From Selaginella moellendorffii (lineage: Eukaryota > Streptophyta > Lycopodiopsida > Selaginellales > Selaginellaceae), in contig NW_003314310.1 of the NCBI RefSeq assembly GCF_000143415.4, positions 870,611-934,610 of the forward strand: DNA of 64,000 bases, read 5' to 3'. Below the pieces are notes generated by a model. It saw only the letters and a list, made by a program, of their open reading frames with translations, did not search any database and was not told the origin of the DNA. This document shows positions 1 through 12,104 of this stretch, piece after piece. How positions within the stretch are numbered: the first letter of the stretch is position 1; each line of letters begins with the position of its first letter. The position numbers and the translations under genes are program-made.

Positions 1-1863
<1,863 letters not shown>

Positions 1864-2600
1864 AGATCTTAGGTGCGCCTTGTTTTCTCGAGCAAACCAA
1901 ATCTTTTTGCTCCCTACAAAGTTTTGTCAATCGAGCAAGCAAGAAAATCTCGCCGCGCAGAGATCTCGGGCGAGAATAAAATCAAGGAGACTTAACACAG
2001 AGCGCGCGTCCTTTTGGGTGTCGCGTTTTCAAAAAGTCAAATACCACTACCGCCCCCACTTTCCTCGCCCACTTTCGTTAGTGCTAGTGTGAGTCAAAGT
2101 CATCCTTCCACGATCCATCCACACCAAAGAATTTTCCCCTTTCATGATTCACGGCGAGGTTCTAAGATCATTCATCGCTACCGATCGATCAAAGACGTGG
2201 TGTTTAGAAATTTCTTTTTTTTTCTCATTCTTTTCTGGCACCTCTGTACAGTTTAGACACATTTGGTTAGAAGTTAAGCACCCCCCGTGGCGAACAAGAG
2301 CATAAGTTATAGGGGGGAAGGCGATCAGGCGATCAGGCGAGGCGAGCGAGAAGCAAGGGGACAGAAGAGCCAGCGGCAGCAGCGTTTCTCCCATACGAGA
2401 ATTACTAGGAATGGGACAGTGACGACCAGAACAAGGAAAGGAGGACGGAGGAGAAAAAAAAACGAGGAAAAAAGAGGACGGGGGAGGGTTGTAGATATCT
2501 TACAAGTTTTTATGCCTGGCAAAAGTTTGGTCGCGCAAATCTTCGTCTCTCGTCGAAGGTAGCAGCCTAGCAGCAGGGAGCAGCGGCAGCACAGCGCAGC
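1864..2600. other. Shared 3' flank of ADK and SAP30-like genes
   Basis: No coding sequence recognised. It lies between two convergent stop codons (1863 on +, 2601 on -), so it should hold both 3' UTRs. T-rich runs near 2212-2225 and A-rich runs near 2454-2466 could be poly(A) context, but no clear signal was identified. Confidence 0.5.
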
Positions 2601-2867
2601 TCACATTCGCGGCCGTTTTGCAGCTTGCACAAATCCTGTGATCACCTGCAGCTCGTCCAGTTGCTGCCACGCCACCACCACACAAGGGGGATAAGTTTGC
2701 TTGTTTAAACGCAAAGCTATCGTCTTTACGAGGGGAATGAAATGAAATGGGGTCACGGGACGAGGAGCGACTTACTTGTCCCACGAAGTGCCTTGACACT
2801 GCTTGCAGTAGCTGTTCTTTCGAGGAATTCGGGCCTACATCAAACTGAGAAGACGGTGTTTTAGACA

Positions 2868-2910
<43 letters not shown>

Positions 2911-3914
2911 CTCTCGATAAACATGCATCTCTCTTTCTTTCGTTTCTCTCCCATGAAGTCAAAAGTAGATAGATGGGCTTACGAGCTTGAAGTGTCGCCG
3001 ATATCTCCTTAGCGCTGCCGTATCGAGTTTACCAAGGTCCACAACCTAAGAAAGGAGGAAGAAACGTTTTGGTTTCAGAAAGTAAAACCTGCTAGAGGAA
3101 ACTGAGCTGCTATATGTAAAGAATTCCATGCTTGCTTACCGGCACACATTGCGACTGGGACGTCTTGAGGCCGAATTCGCACCGTCTCTCCGAGCTGCGC
3201 TTGGATTCATCGGCCATGCGCGTGATCTCGTGCGCCGCGGGCTTTTGGGGCCGGACTCTGGGCTTGAATGTTCTTGGGAAATCATCTGGGCAGCGCGGGA
3301 AGTCAGCCATCAAGAGAGAAAAGCGCGAGTTTGATTTCAAGGAAGCCATACCGGGTGTTGTTTCATTCGAGAATGGGTTGTCGATATCGTCGTCTTCTTC
3401 CTGTCCAGTGGGCGCTTCGATCACGCTCAGCGCATTGCGCTGGAGTTTTACTTCGGCCCCGTTCGTGAGGACCTGCCAAGAGCAATTCGATTAGATTCCG
3501 CCATGGGGCATCGAGATCAATAAAACAAAACAATAGCAACAAGAAGAAGAAAAAATGCTTGCTGGAGCTCGGAATCCATCGCGCGCGATCGCGAGCTCTG
3601 TTTCCAAGAAGAAGAAGCAAGATGGAATTTGAAAAGCCGCCGTGATCAATCAAACCGGAGAGGAATGCAAAGCAAGGAAAGCATTGATTTTTTTTGCTTA
3701 CCAGCCAATGCCAGCCGCCAAGTCCCACGGCCTTCTTCACGATGCCGTGTAGCCCGACGAGCACGGATTTCGTGCGGTTGTTTCCAGTCACAATGACCTT
3801 GGTGTGCCGGGGAAGAACCGAGAGCTCCTCCTCCTCCCCGCTCTCGTCCCCGCTGTGAGGAGCAAAGCAGCCGGGAGGAAACAAGCCCGGTGGGCCGCTG
3901 TCCGCCTCCAGCAT
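2601..3914 (-). CDS. SAP30-like subunit of Sin3/HDAC complex (AFR1/AFR2-type)
   Basis: Exons on the minus strand: 3702-3914, 3140-3472, 2983-3045, 2776-2844, 2601-2663, giving 246 residues. An N-terminal acidic stretch is followed by the very conserved block LPRHTKVIVTGNNRTKSVLV and GLGGWHWLVLTNGAEVKLQR, then a variable middle. The C-terminal Sin3-binding module runs over about residues 183-246: VVDLGKLDTAALRRYRRHFKL, FDVGPNSSKEQLLQAVSRHF and QLDELQVITGFVQAAKRPRM. This matches SAP30-type proteins, which bridge Sin3 and class I deacetylases in the nucleus; the Arabidopsis relatives are the SAP30 FUNCTION-RELATED proteins. The start is the first ATG after an intron acceptor at about 3921, so a 5' UTR intron is likely. 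A class I HDAC gene lies 1.6 kb upstream on the same strand. Confidence 0.88.
2872..2907. repeat. (CT)n microsatellite
   Basis: About 36 bp of nearly pure CT dinucleotides inside the intron at 2845-2982 of the SAP30-like gene. In the gene's sense it reads GA. Confidence 0.95.
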
Positions 3915-4260
3915 TAGCGCCTGCGAGCACACAGCCAAGGAGTGAATTCCCATCGATTAGCGCAGCTTCTTGCAAAGATTTCTCAATCCGCGCATTGCGG
4001 GATTGGCGGCTTGGCGGCGGGGATCGGAATTGGAGACCAAGATCGTGAGGGGAGGAGAGATCGAGCGCAATGCAGGGAAGATTACGGAGATTTGGGGCTT
4101 TCCCCGCAGATCTTGAGCTGGAGAGAGCGCAAATTCCGAGAAAGACGGGAATCCACAGCTTACCGACGAATTCCAATCCGCGGTCCAATGCGCCGATCAA
4201 TGGATCGCTGCGTTCGCCTGGATCGATCGATCGCTTTAACCTCCTCGTCACGGCGCCATA
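3915..4260 (-). promoter_or_regulatory. Probable 5' UTR with intron of the SAP30-like gene
   Basis: Reading the minus strand, a good donor (GTAAGCTG, complement of 4156-4163) and a CAG acceptor ending near 3921 would bracket a leader intron, leaving a non-coding first exon upstream of about 4164. No in-frame coding continues through it. Inferred from splice-site quality only; the transcription start is not visible. Confidence 0.45.
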
Positions 4261-4322
4261 GCTCCAAACACGCAGAAAGCACAGCGCGCATATAGGTACC
4301 ACAAAGAAAGAAAGAAAACACA

Positions 4323-4346
4323 ACACACACACACACACACACACAC
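4323..4346. repeat. (CA)n microsatellite
   Basis: Pure CA dinucleotide run of about 12 units upstream of the SAP30-like gene. Confidence 0.95.
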
Positions 4347-4349
4347 CGT

Positions 4350-5541
4350 AGGCGTGGGTTTCTACACCCACGCTAAAGCTTCCACCCAAGCCCTCGTGAA
4401 TATTCACCGAATATTAGAAGGTATAGCCCGGGCAAAACGCGGCCATGCAACCGGCCTATAGAGATACATACGCTCTCGGGCTTTTGCTTGCCAAACGAAA
4501 AGAACTTCTAGGCCAGGCGCCCGCGCATTGTGTTTCGCTTTAAGAAGCTTAAGGCCGGGCGGACCAGCCGGTCTATACGTTACTTTTCGGCAGACGCTAC
4601 CCCGCGGTGAGAAATGCACAGTTAAGGCTTGCTGGTTGCGTGCCATGCAGCCGGCTTACAAGGGAAATTCGGCGTGGACCAGTTCGAGTAAAATTCGTGG
4701 GAAGGTTAAAACTAGGCGGGTGGTTGAGATGGCATTGCGGCGGATTTAATCGGCCATTTGGGGTCCGGGAGCCCCGTTGGGGGGGTGGGAGGAATTTCTT
4801 CTTACCTCGTGGTTTCCCGCCATTTTCCAGTTTGCTACTTTTACCTGGATTAAAGTACTAAAGTCTCCTTCTAGTACTTGATCCGGTAAAATGTTTTGGG
4901 CGCCTATAGTAGCAAAGCGTTAAAAACTTTAAACCCTCGACGCACACGCTCGCTTCGTTAATGCAATGGGAGATTCTTAACAACAAAGAAAATTAGAGGG
5001 AGAGTGGAGGCCAGCTGTAAATTCTACGTGGCATGTTTTTACTGCTCGGTGTAATGGCCAACGTGGAGTGAAAGGAATATGCGCTTTGCGGCGGGAAAAG
5101 AAAGCCCACCGGCCGTTTTGAATATGCCGGCAAGTTCCCGGCGGCCATAATCTCGGCGTGACAGTGGGGGATCGAAAAAGGCCGTACGCGCATCAGAATA
5201 TATGAATCTTATAATATTTTTTCTTGAGTGTGGACCATGGCCAACGCCGTACCGCCGCATGGCCCAAATTCATATCATCCCAAATGGATGATCGAATTGA
5301 CAAGCTACCTACCTCGTGGACGAGACACTTCTCTCTTTCGCGCAGTGTCCACTTAGAAAGATTCGAGCATAATAGAGAGAAAAAATTTAGCTTACAAAGC
5401 TTTAGAGAACAAGAGCTTGCTTGGCTCGTAAATTCTCCTCTTGTGGATGATCCAAATCCTATAAGTACTGTTAGCTCGATCGCGTTCTAAAAAGAGAAAA
5501 CTTGTGTTAGAGCAAAGAAGAGTTTTTTCGAGAGCTTACCT
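4350..5541. other. Intergenic spacer, no gene seen
   Basis: Only short, overlapping open frames with no recognisable product. The right end (about 5480-5541) contains a possible donor, GTAAGC on the minus strand, just after the HDAC stop. That suggests an intron within the HDAC 3' UTR. Confidence 0.6.
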
Positions 5542-8130
5542 TTAAGGAGTCATTGGTGTGGGAGCTTCGGTCACACGAGCTAGAGCCGCTGGAACTGGCG
5601 CTGGAGCTGGAGAATTCGCCACTGTGGAGCTCGTAACAGCGGTAACCGTGGCGGTGGCAGTGACAGTGGCAGCAACTGGAGCTCCAGAGCTCGCGGAGAA
5701 TCGAGGCAGCCGAGCTACGACTGTGGCAGAAGTTGGAGGCGTCCAAGCAGCAGTGGCGATGGCTGTCGAGCTCGGGGGAGCTTGATTAGGAGCGGGAGGA
5801 GCTAATGGACTTCGAGCATTCATCGCTGCGGCCGTAGCAGCAGTGGAGGTCGTCACAAGTTGCCAATTTGTGTTGCTGGTGCTCTGCTCGTTTGGTTCGT
5901 GCGCTGTGTCCGCGGACGAGGCCAGGGGGGCCGAGGGTGCATCCGGGAGCAAGGACGAGCACTTCTCCTCGGCTTTGGCATCGGTTTCCATCGCAGTCGG
6001 CTGCCAAAAAATGGTTTTTGTTGTTGTTTTCGGTGGTTTTTCAGCCATAGAATCTAGAGAGAGGTATATAAACCTGGTCATCTTGAGGTTCTTGCTGAAC
6101 CTTGGGTAGATCCCCGTCGATATCACTTCCTTCGTCCTTCACACAGATATAATAGTCCCGTCAGGAGCAAGGAAATAAGAAAATTCATTGTCCTCGTACC
6201 ATAAGTTCTTCTTTTTCCTTTTTGATGCGGTCATCTCTTGCCGAGGGTGATTGTCGCCTGTAAAAGACGCAGCCGGACACTTGATATTAGCTCAACGCAA
6301 GAGAAGATAAAGAAAGAGAGCACGAAACCTGGATATGGCAGCGTCATTAGGACTTTGGTGACGACTCCTGCGAGGCTCGTCTTCCTCAGACTCCGAGTCT
6401 GAGTAAGCCCGACCTTTCTCACGCGTATCGAGGTCTTCCTCCTCCTACAGTTATAAACAACTTCTCAGCTTTTCACCATGTAGAAGCCACAGAGAGGGAG
6501 ACCTCTTCTGGAAGATCAGTATCAGGTGGTCTCTCCTGGAATGGTACGCTTGGTACATGCTGTAAATTCGATAAGTTCTCCAGGAGTCGATTCCTGTACA
6601 CTCAGTGAATACAAAGACATCGTACTCAAGGACAGAGAAGTAAAAAATGAAATCAGACCTTATGGACTCCAGGTACTGAGCCGAGTTTTGATTCTCCATG
6701 TTGCTCGGAGTAACGTGGAGCGTGTAATCCGGGCCAAAGTACTCGTAATACTCGTTGTATGGCATTTTATCCTCAAGCTCCACACCTACAGCAACAGCAG
6801 TCTGCAAGGCAAGGTGTTGTTCTAATCAAGAAACCAAAGTAAAAGAGAGCTTGTTTCTCAAGTCGTACAAACCTCGTAACACCAGCACCGAGCAACGTTG
6901 CGGATTGTGTAGCCTCCGCCTCCGAGCAACAGCAACGGAACGTTAAAAGACCGCATGAACTTAACACACTGAGCGTGGCCTTTGATCGACAGGTTGAAGC
7001 ATCCAAGCCGGTCCCCGGACAGCGAGTCGGCTCCACACTGCAACACGACAGCCCCCGGCTGGAAAACCTCCATCACTTTGGTGATGATCGGCTTGAACAA
7101 AGAATGGTAGCTCTCATCGTCGATGCCATCGTTGAGCGGGACGTTGAGAGAATAGTATTTCCCTTTGGCGTGTCCCATGTCCCTCACGTCCCCGGTTCCG
7201 GGGAAGTAGTCCCCGAACTTGTGGAAGGAGACGGTCATGACACGGTCTGTGGTGTAAAAGGCCTCCTCGACACCATCTCCGTGGTGTATATCAATGTCAA
7301 TGTACAAAACTCGCTGGAAAGAGAAACAAGAAAGAGCCATGAGAACTTTGTGGCTATGCAACAAAGTGAAAACAAGCGCAAGTACGACAGAAACTTTGTA
7401 GCAACACTGAAGGATGAGAACTCAAGAGAAGCTTGTAGCAGCTTTAGGAGTATTGCAACAGCGAGAGAACTACTGCCGAAAGAGAACAAAGAAAAACACA
7501 AACAAGCATAGGAAAGAACTTTGTAACTATAGAACTCTCTGGAATGATAAGAAAAGGGAAATTTTTGCGAGCTCTCGACAGAGAAAACCACGAAAAACTT
7601 ACAGCGTGGTATTTGAGAAGCTCCAGGATGGCAAGAACAATGTCGTTGACGTAGCAAAACCCCGAGGCCTCGCACTTCTTCGCGTGATGCAATCCACCAG
7701 ACCAATTCACCGCAATGTCCGAGTGACCATGGTTGAGCTTGACAGCCCCACCGACGGATCCACCGGCATAAGTCTGGCAAAACGAGTACAAGCCATCGAA
7801 AACCGGGCAGTCCTCGCCCACATTGAATCGTTTGAGCGCGCGCAAGTGCTCGTGCTGCGTCTCGGGAGTGATGACCCGGAGGAAGGCGACGTAGTCGTCG
7901 GCGTGGAAGCGGCAGAGGTCCCGATCCTTGGCGGGGAGAGGCTTGAGAACCTCGAGCTTGTTGTGAATGCCATAGTGGACGAGGAGGGAATGGGTCATCC
8001 GGATCCTGTGCGGCTTCATTGGGTGGCCCTGGCCGTAGTAGTAGTTCCCTACCTCGGGGTCGTAGAAGTAGGCGACGCGCTTGCTCCGCCCCTCCGGCCC
8101 CGAGGCGAGCGAGTTGCCGCTTCCATCCAT
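5542..8130 (-). CDS. Class I (RPD3-like) histone deacetylase, HDA19-type
   Basis: Zinc-dependent lysine deacetylase acting on chromatin in Sin3-type complexes. Exons (minus): 7603-8130, 6873-7313, 6659-6801, 6503-6593, 6329-6444, 6200-6257, 6074-6136, 5542-6000; 632 residues in one frame. The catalytic core fills about residues 15-390: [20 protein letters not shown], the active-site [18 protein letters not shown], metal ligands in [15 protein letters not shown], and [17 protein letters not shown]. After [18 protein letters not shown] comes an acidic stretch ([20 protein letters not shown]). A tail of about 150 residues rich in Ala, Thr, Ser and Pro ends in TEAPTPMTP. Plant HDA19 proteins are about 500 residues, so this tail is unusually long. 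The start codon precedes the conserved [13 protein letters not shown] block. Class I identity is certain; orthology to HDA19 rather than HDA6/HDA9 is likely from the core sequence. Confidence 0.96.
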
Positions 8131-8421
8131 CGCCAGAGATCTCTCCTCCTCCTCCTCTAAGTCCCTAAGTTAAAAGAGAAACCCTAAAATGCAGGGGCTA
8201 AAAGAGATATGCGAAAAGAATTATATTTGATTCTGCTTGGTTTAATTATTGTAAAGTTCTATATAGATAAATGGATATTACTCCACGTGGTTCGAAATAA
8301 TATTGCGATTCTTGCCGCTCCTGTACATAGGCTATGTATATTTCTGTATTCCTATGTCATTGTTAAATTCAACCAAAATAAACTATTGCGGAGCTTCTCA
8401 TATAGTTTTAGCAACCAAGGC
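8131..8421. promoter_or_regulatory. Divergent promoter between HDAC and cyanovirin-like gene
   Basis: 291 bp separate the HDAC ATG (8130, minus) from the lectin ATG (8422, plus). Both 5' leaders and promoters must lie here. A single telo-box-like AAACCCTAA sits near 8183, within the HDAC leader side; telo-boxes are common in promoters of housekeeping plant genes. Confidence 0.6.
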
Positions 8422-8860
8422 ATGGGCTATGCTTCTCCTCTAATACTATTTGCTTTGATCGTCACTGCAAGTGCCATACTAGTTGAAAGGCCCCATGTAA
8501 GTTTCATGTTGGCAGTGGGAAAATTTCTTAATTCTGTGTTGATAGTGCAACGAGGACGTCAAGGACTACTCAAAGACTTGCGACGATGTTGTGATCAAGG
8601 ATGGTTCCTGGCTGAATGGAAATTGCATCAAGAAGGACAAATCTACCCATGGCACTGACTTGAACCTCAATGATTTGGTGCAGTTTGCTACAGACCACAA
8701 CTTGCACCGAAAAGAGTTTGGTAATTTCCTGGGATCCTGCAGTGGTGTAACCTTAGAGGACAAGCACATATTAGTAACACAGTGTGGGGGTGATATCAAG
8801 AAGATTGATCTCAACGAATTTATAGGCAATATGGATGGAACACTGACTGCATGCTTATGA
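8422..8860 (+). CDS. Secreted cyanovirin-N homologue (CVNH lectin)
   Basis: Exons 8422-8496 and 8546-8860, 129 residues. Exon 1 encodes a signal peptide (MGYASPLILFALIVTASA), so the product should enter the secretory pathway. The mature part, about 105 residues, has the length and twofold-repeat layout of a single CVNH domain. Repeat 1 shows YSKTCDDVVI, SWLNGNC and DLNLNDLVQ; repeat 2 shows FLGSCSGVTL, ILVTQC and IDLNEFIGNMDGTL. All four half-cystines of the cyanobacterial prototype are in register (TC, NC, SC, QC). CVNH proteins bind oligomannose glycans; whether this one does is untested. The single intron cleanly separates the signal peptide from the lectin domain. The gene is divergent from the HDAC gene. 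Relatives are known from cyanobacteria, fungi and the fern Ceratopteris. Confidence 0.87.
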
Positions 8861-9069
8861 AATATATTTCGGATTATTATTACAAATTAGTAAATATATT
8901 GGTGTCAGAGTGATCATCCTTATTCCTAAAATCTGATTAGTAAAACATCATGTTTGTTAAAATTAAAATAAATTGAGTCAGAGATGATTTTATTCATTTA
9001 CAAACCCTTTGCATAAAGAATCGATTTAAAGTATTCGCCGAATATTTTCCTAGGTTAGGGCTGGTGGCG

Positions 9070-10947
9070 ATGGACGCAAGTGATAAGAACTGCGGCTGGG
9101 AATGCGGTAAGGCGAATGCGGCGGATGCTGAGAGACCAGACGGCTCCAATCCATTGTCGGACAGTGCTTGCTCCGGATCCGATGCTTCACCACGCCCAGC
9201 GGCGGATTCAGGGTTTGTGGCAATCTCCTTGTCTAGCCCGTCATTGGATGCTGCTGCTTCGTCGTCAAACAGCGAGAAATTCTCTTCGGAGGAAGTCGCC
9301 ACGCTTGCTCGGTGTCTATGTGCTCCTCTCGTCTCGATTCGCGTTGGAAGAATTGTCAGCCATGGCTACTTTCTTCGTCCAACAAATTCAAGGTATAGCG
9401 TAAGATCTTTGTGATTTCCAAAGGCTGGGTGGTTTACTCTTTCTCTTTTCTTTTGCCGCAGGGGTCACCTCGATCTGACGATGCTGCCCAGCTCCGACTT
9501 CCGTCTCTCATTCCTGGGCGATGATGGGACGATCGAAAGACTGGCTCTAGTTTCTTCGTCACCAATCCAAGGCTCTTTTCCAGTTGAGCTGCAAGAAATC
9601 GCTACGGACTCTTCCGGCAGATCCTTCGTCCTCAAACTCGCCTCAAACAGATCGGTGTTCTTCTGGCAATCGGAAAAGTCCAAAGCTCGTGGAGATGAGT
9701 TAGTCCTCAAGGTCAGTCACATTTTTCTTCATCCCTTTTTGTCTGTTCTAGAGAAGAGCTAAAGAAAAACGTTCGTGCCTTTGTTGTGCTACAGATGAAA
9801 GATATCTTGCAACAAAGGCCAACCTTGTGTCAGCAGACAGGCATCCACGAGTCGCGTCTCAAGTCGATCGCCAGCGGCTTGCAAACTTTGCCACCGTCTT
9901 CTTCGTACTCGTTTTCTTCCGGCCCAGAAGCTCTGCTGCCAGGTTCTTTGCCACTTCCAAGTTTGAGCAATCCATTTGTTTGTTCGAGTGAAGGAGACGA
10001 TGCTCCAAGCGCAGTGTGCTCGCAAGCGCTTGCGGCAGCAGCAATAGGCATGTCCTTTGGCCTCGCCTCGTCGACTTCCACCACTGTTCCTGGCTCCAGC
10101 TCCATCGCCGCGACGCTCTTCTCACTCAACCAGAGCCAGCGGCTGCTGAGAAGCTCGGGAGAGCTCGACAAGAAGGCTTTCGCGCAGAGAATCCTTGGAT
10201 CACTCCCACAGACCTTCGTTCCATTCCCGCTCCTAGTAAGTGGCTCCGTAAGTGTTCCTAGCGTTCCTCTCTCGGCAGTCGTGGCTCCTTACTACTGCCC
10301 ATGTCCGCTTGGAGCCGCCTCGGCTTTGCAGTACTCGACTTTCACTTCTCACCTTCCATCGCTGGTTTCGTCCTCGGCAGCCGCTTCTTTCGTGTCAGTC
10401 GGGCCGCCACCTCCGCTCCTTCCTCCTCTGGGTTTCTCGCTTCCTCTGGTTTCCCCGGCCTCGGGCGTTTCTCTGGCCAGCGGACCTCTCATGGGTGTGG
10501 TTTTGCCGTGTCCGCTGAAGCCCGAGTCGCCTAGCACCGGTGTGTTTCAAGGTGGTCTTGCCGATATACTTGGAGTTTATAGCTCGAGCTTTCTTCCAAC
10601 GAGTTTGGATCTTGGCAGGAACTTTTCATCGTCTGGATTGACGAACTTGTATTGTCAGCCAGCTCTCGAGAACAACAGCAGCAGCAGCAGCAGCGGTGGG
10701 ATGATTTGGAGCAGCAATCTCTCACACGTAAGTTTCGATCGCTCTGAAAAGTTTAGTTTCTCGGGATCTTAAGCGATATATGTGTCTTTGTGTTTTTGCT
10801 TTTCTACTTCTACAGGCTCAAGCTAGCTCGAGCGATGACCTTAGCTCTTTAGAATCACCATCGCCAGATAGCTCGCAAATTTCCAGTGAATTATCAGCTC
10901 AACCTTCGCTCAAGGACACCTCAGAAAAGAGATCCCACTCAAAATAA
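9070..10947 (+). CDS. Ser-rich protein with Rpn13-like PRU domain
   Basis: Exons 9070-9392, 9462-9711, 9795-10727 and 10816-10947 join in frame to 545 residues. Residues about 85-205 resemble the pleckstrin-like receptor for ubiquitin (PRU) of Rpn13/ADRM1: VGRIVSHGYFL, DFRLSFLGDDGTIERLAL, then the telling SGRSFVLKLASNRSVFFWQS and EKSKARGDELVLKMKDIL. In Rpn13 this fold docks on the proteasome and binds ubiquitin. The rest, about 340 residues, is low-complexity (Ser, Pro, Leu, Gly) with no motif I recognise; the Rpn13 Uch37-binding DEUBAD region is not evident. The first Met in frame (9070) precedes a Ser/Ala-rich segment. I take it as a plant-specific PRU-like protein of unknown role; the domain call rests on motif resemblance, not on a search. 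Confidence 0.7.
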
Positions 10948-11058
10948 GCCACGTACTACCTAGTGAGAGAAGATTATTCCCTCGCCAATATGTAATACAT
11001 TCTAAGAAGATGCCTTTTCCGTCAATGGCCGCTCGCCAGCGCAGCCCAGTGCATGAGA

Positions 11059-11144
11059 GACACGTCACAAAGGAAATGCACGTGTCGTCACTAGGATGGT
11101 CGATACGTGGCGCGTGGTTCTAGCCTGGGCGATGTGTATATAAG
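11059..11144 (+). promoter_or_regulatory. ABRE cluster and TATA box of the LEA gene
   Basis: ACGT-core elements occur at about 11061 (CACGTCA), 11079-11086 (CACGTGTC, a G-box/ABRE) and 11104-11111 (TACGTGGC). A TATA box, TATATAAG, lies at 11137-11144, about 105 bp before the ATG. Paired ABREs close to a TATA box are the classical layout of ABA- and drought-induced LEA promoters. Function is inferred. Confidence 0.7.
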
Positions 11145-11246
11145 CGCTATGGATAGAAAACGTGACGCATTCTAGCTCTTTTGGTTGTGATCAGATCAGC
11201 GAAGAGATTTCTAGTCGAGATCGTTTGATTCGAAAGGTGTTTGAAG

Positions 11247-11978
11247 ATGCAGGGTGTTAGGAATGCCACCGCCGCAGTGCAGGAGAAGACCGGCAACGCG
11301 ATGGCCAAGGCCGGGGAGAAGATGGATTCGGCTAAGGCCTCGGGCACCGAGAAGGTGAGATTTCCCCCCTTTCTTTAATCCGGGATGTTTGCTCGATCTC
11401 AAAATGCTTCACGTTGGTGTCTCATGAACTGAATTGAGTAGTATCTTTTATACTTGTTATTAGATGGTCCGAGCGATTGTCGTGTCATTGTCTCATATCG
11501 ATCGATTGAGCTTCGTGCTGATCAATTCATTGGTGTGGTCTTCGTTCAGGCTGAAAAGGTGACCGCGCACAACAAGGCCGAGAAGCACGAGGCCAAGGAG
11601 AGGAAGCACATGAAGGAGGCGGAGGCGGCGGGACACCTCCACGAGAAGCAGGCGGAGAACATCGCCAAGGCGGAGGAGAAGAAGCACGGGATTGGGCACC
11701 ACGATACGGGGCTCGGCCACACCACCGGCACACACAATCCTCTGTCGACCGGCACCGGTCATACTGGCACGGGGACTCATACTGGCACACACACCGGTAC
11801 ACACAACCCCCTGTCGGGCGCCACCGGTCATACTGGCACGGGGACTCACACCGGCACACACAACCCCCTGTCGGCCGCCACCGGCCATACTGGCACGGGC
11901 ACCCACACCGGCACCGGCCATACTGGCACGGGAGCTCACGTCCCCGGCACCCACACCGGTACTCACACCGGGCTTTGA
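11247..11978 (+). CDS. Group 1 late embryogenesis abundant protein (LEA_1)
   Basis: Exons 11247-11354 and 11550-11978, 178 residues. The N-terminal half is a Lys/Glu/Ala/His-rich, Cys-free amphipathic segment (MQGVRNATAAVQEKTGNAM, then AEKVTAHNKAEKHEAKERKH and HLHEKQAENIAKAEEKKHG) typical of LEA_1 (D-113) proteins. These are disordered in water and protect proteins and membranes during drying. The C-terminal half is a Gly-Thr-His repeat (units such as GHTGTGTHTGTHNPLS) that extends the short GTG/TGTG tail common in the family. The intron follows the AKASGTEK segment, a usual position for this family. The promoter carries ABREs, so ABA or desiccation induction is expected. Confidence 0.85.
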
Positions 11979-12104
11979 ATTGAAAGTTGGAGGGACCTTC
12001 CTTACCTGTGTGAATTACATTGCTGAAAATGTTATCTTTAAAACCTTTGTTGGAATAATTATCTGTATCACGTGGGTTTAGTAATGTTTCCAATTGAGTT
12101 AGCT
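11979..12104. other. 3' flank of the LEA gene
   Basis: Short AT-richer stretch after the stop codon. No feature recognised. Confidence 0.5.

Noticed and set aside
7444-8160. Plus-strand frames across HDAC exon 1
   Set aside because: Antisense to a strongly conserved catalytic exon.
8209-8658. Plus-strand frame of 149 codons before the lectin
   Set aside because: It starts upstream of the true ATG and reads through the lectin intron into the wrong frame; the spliced CVNH model explains the region.
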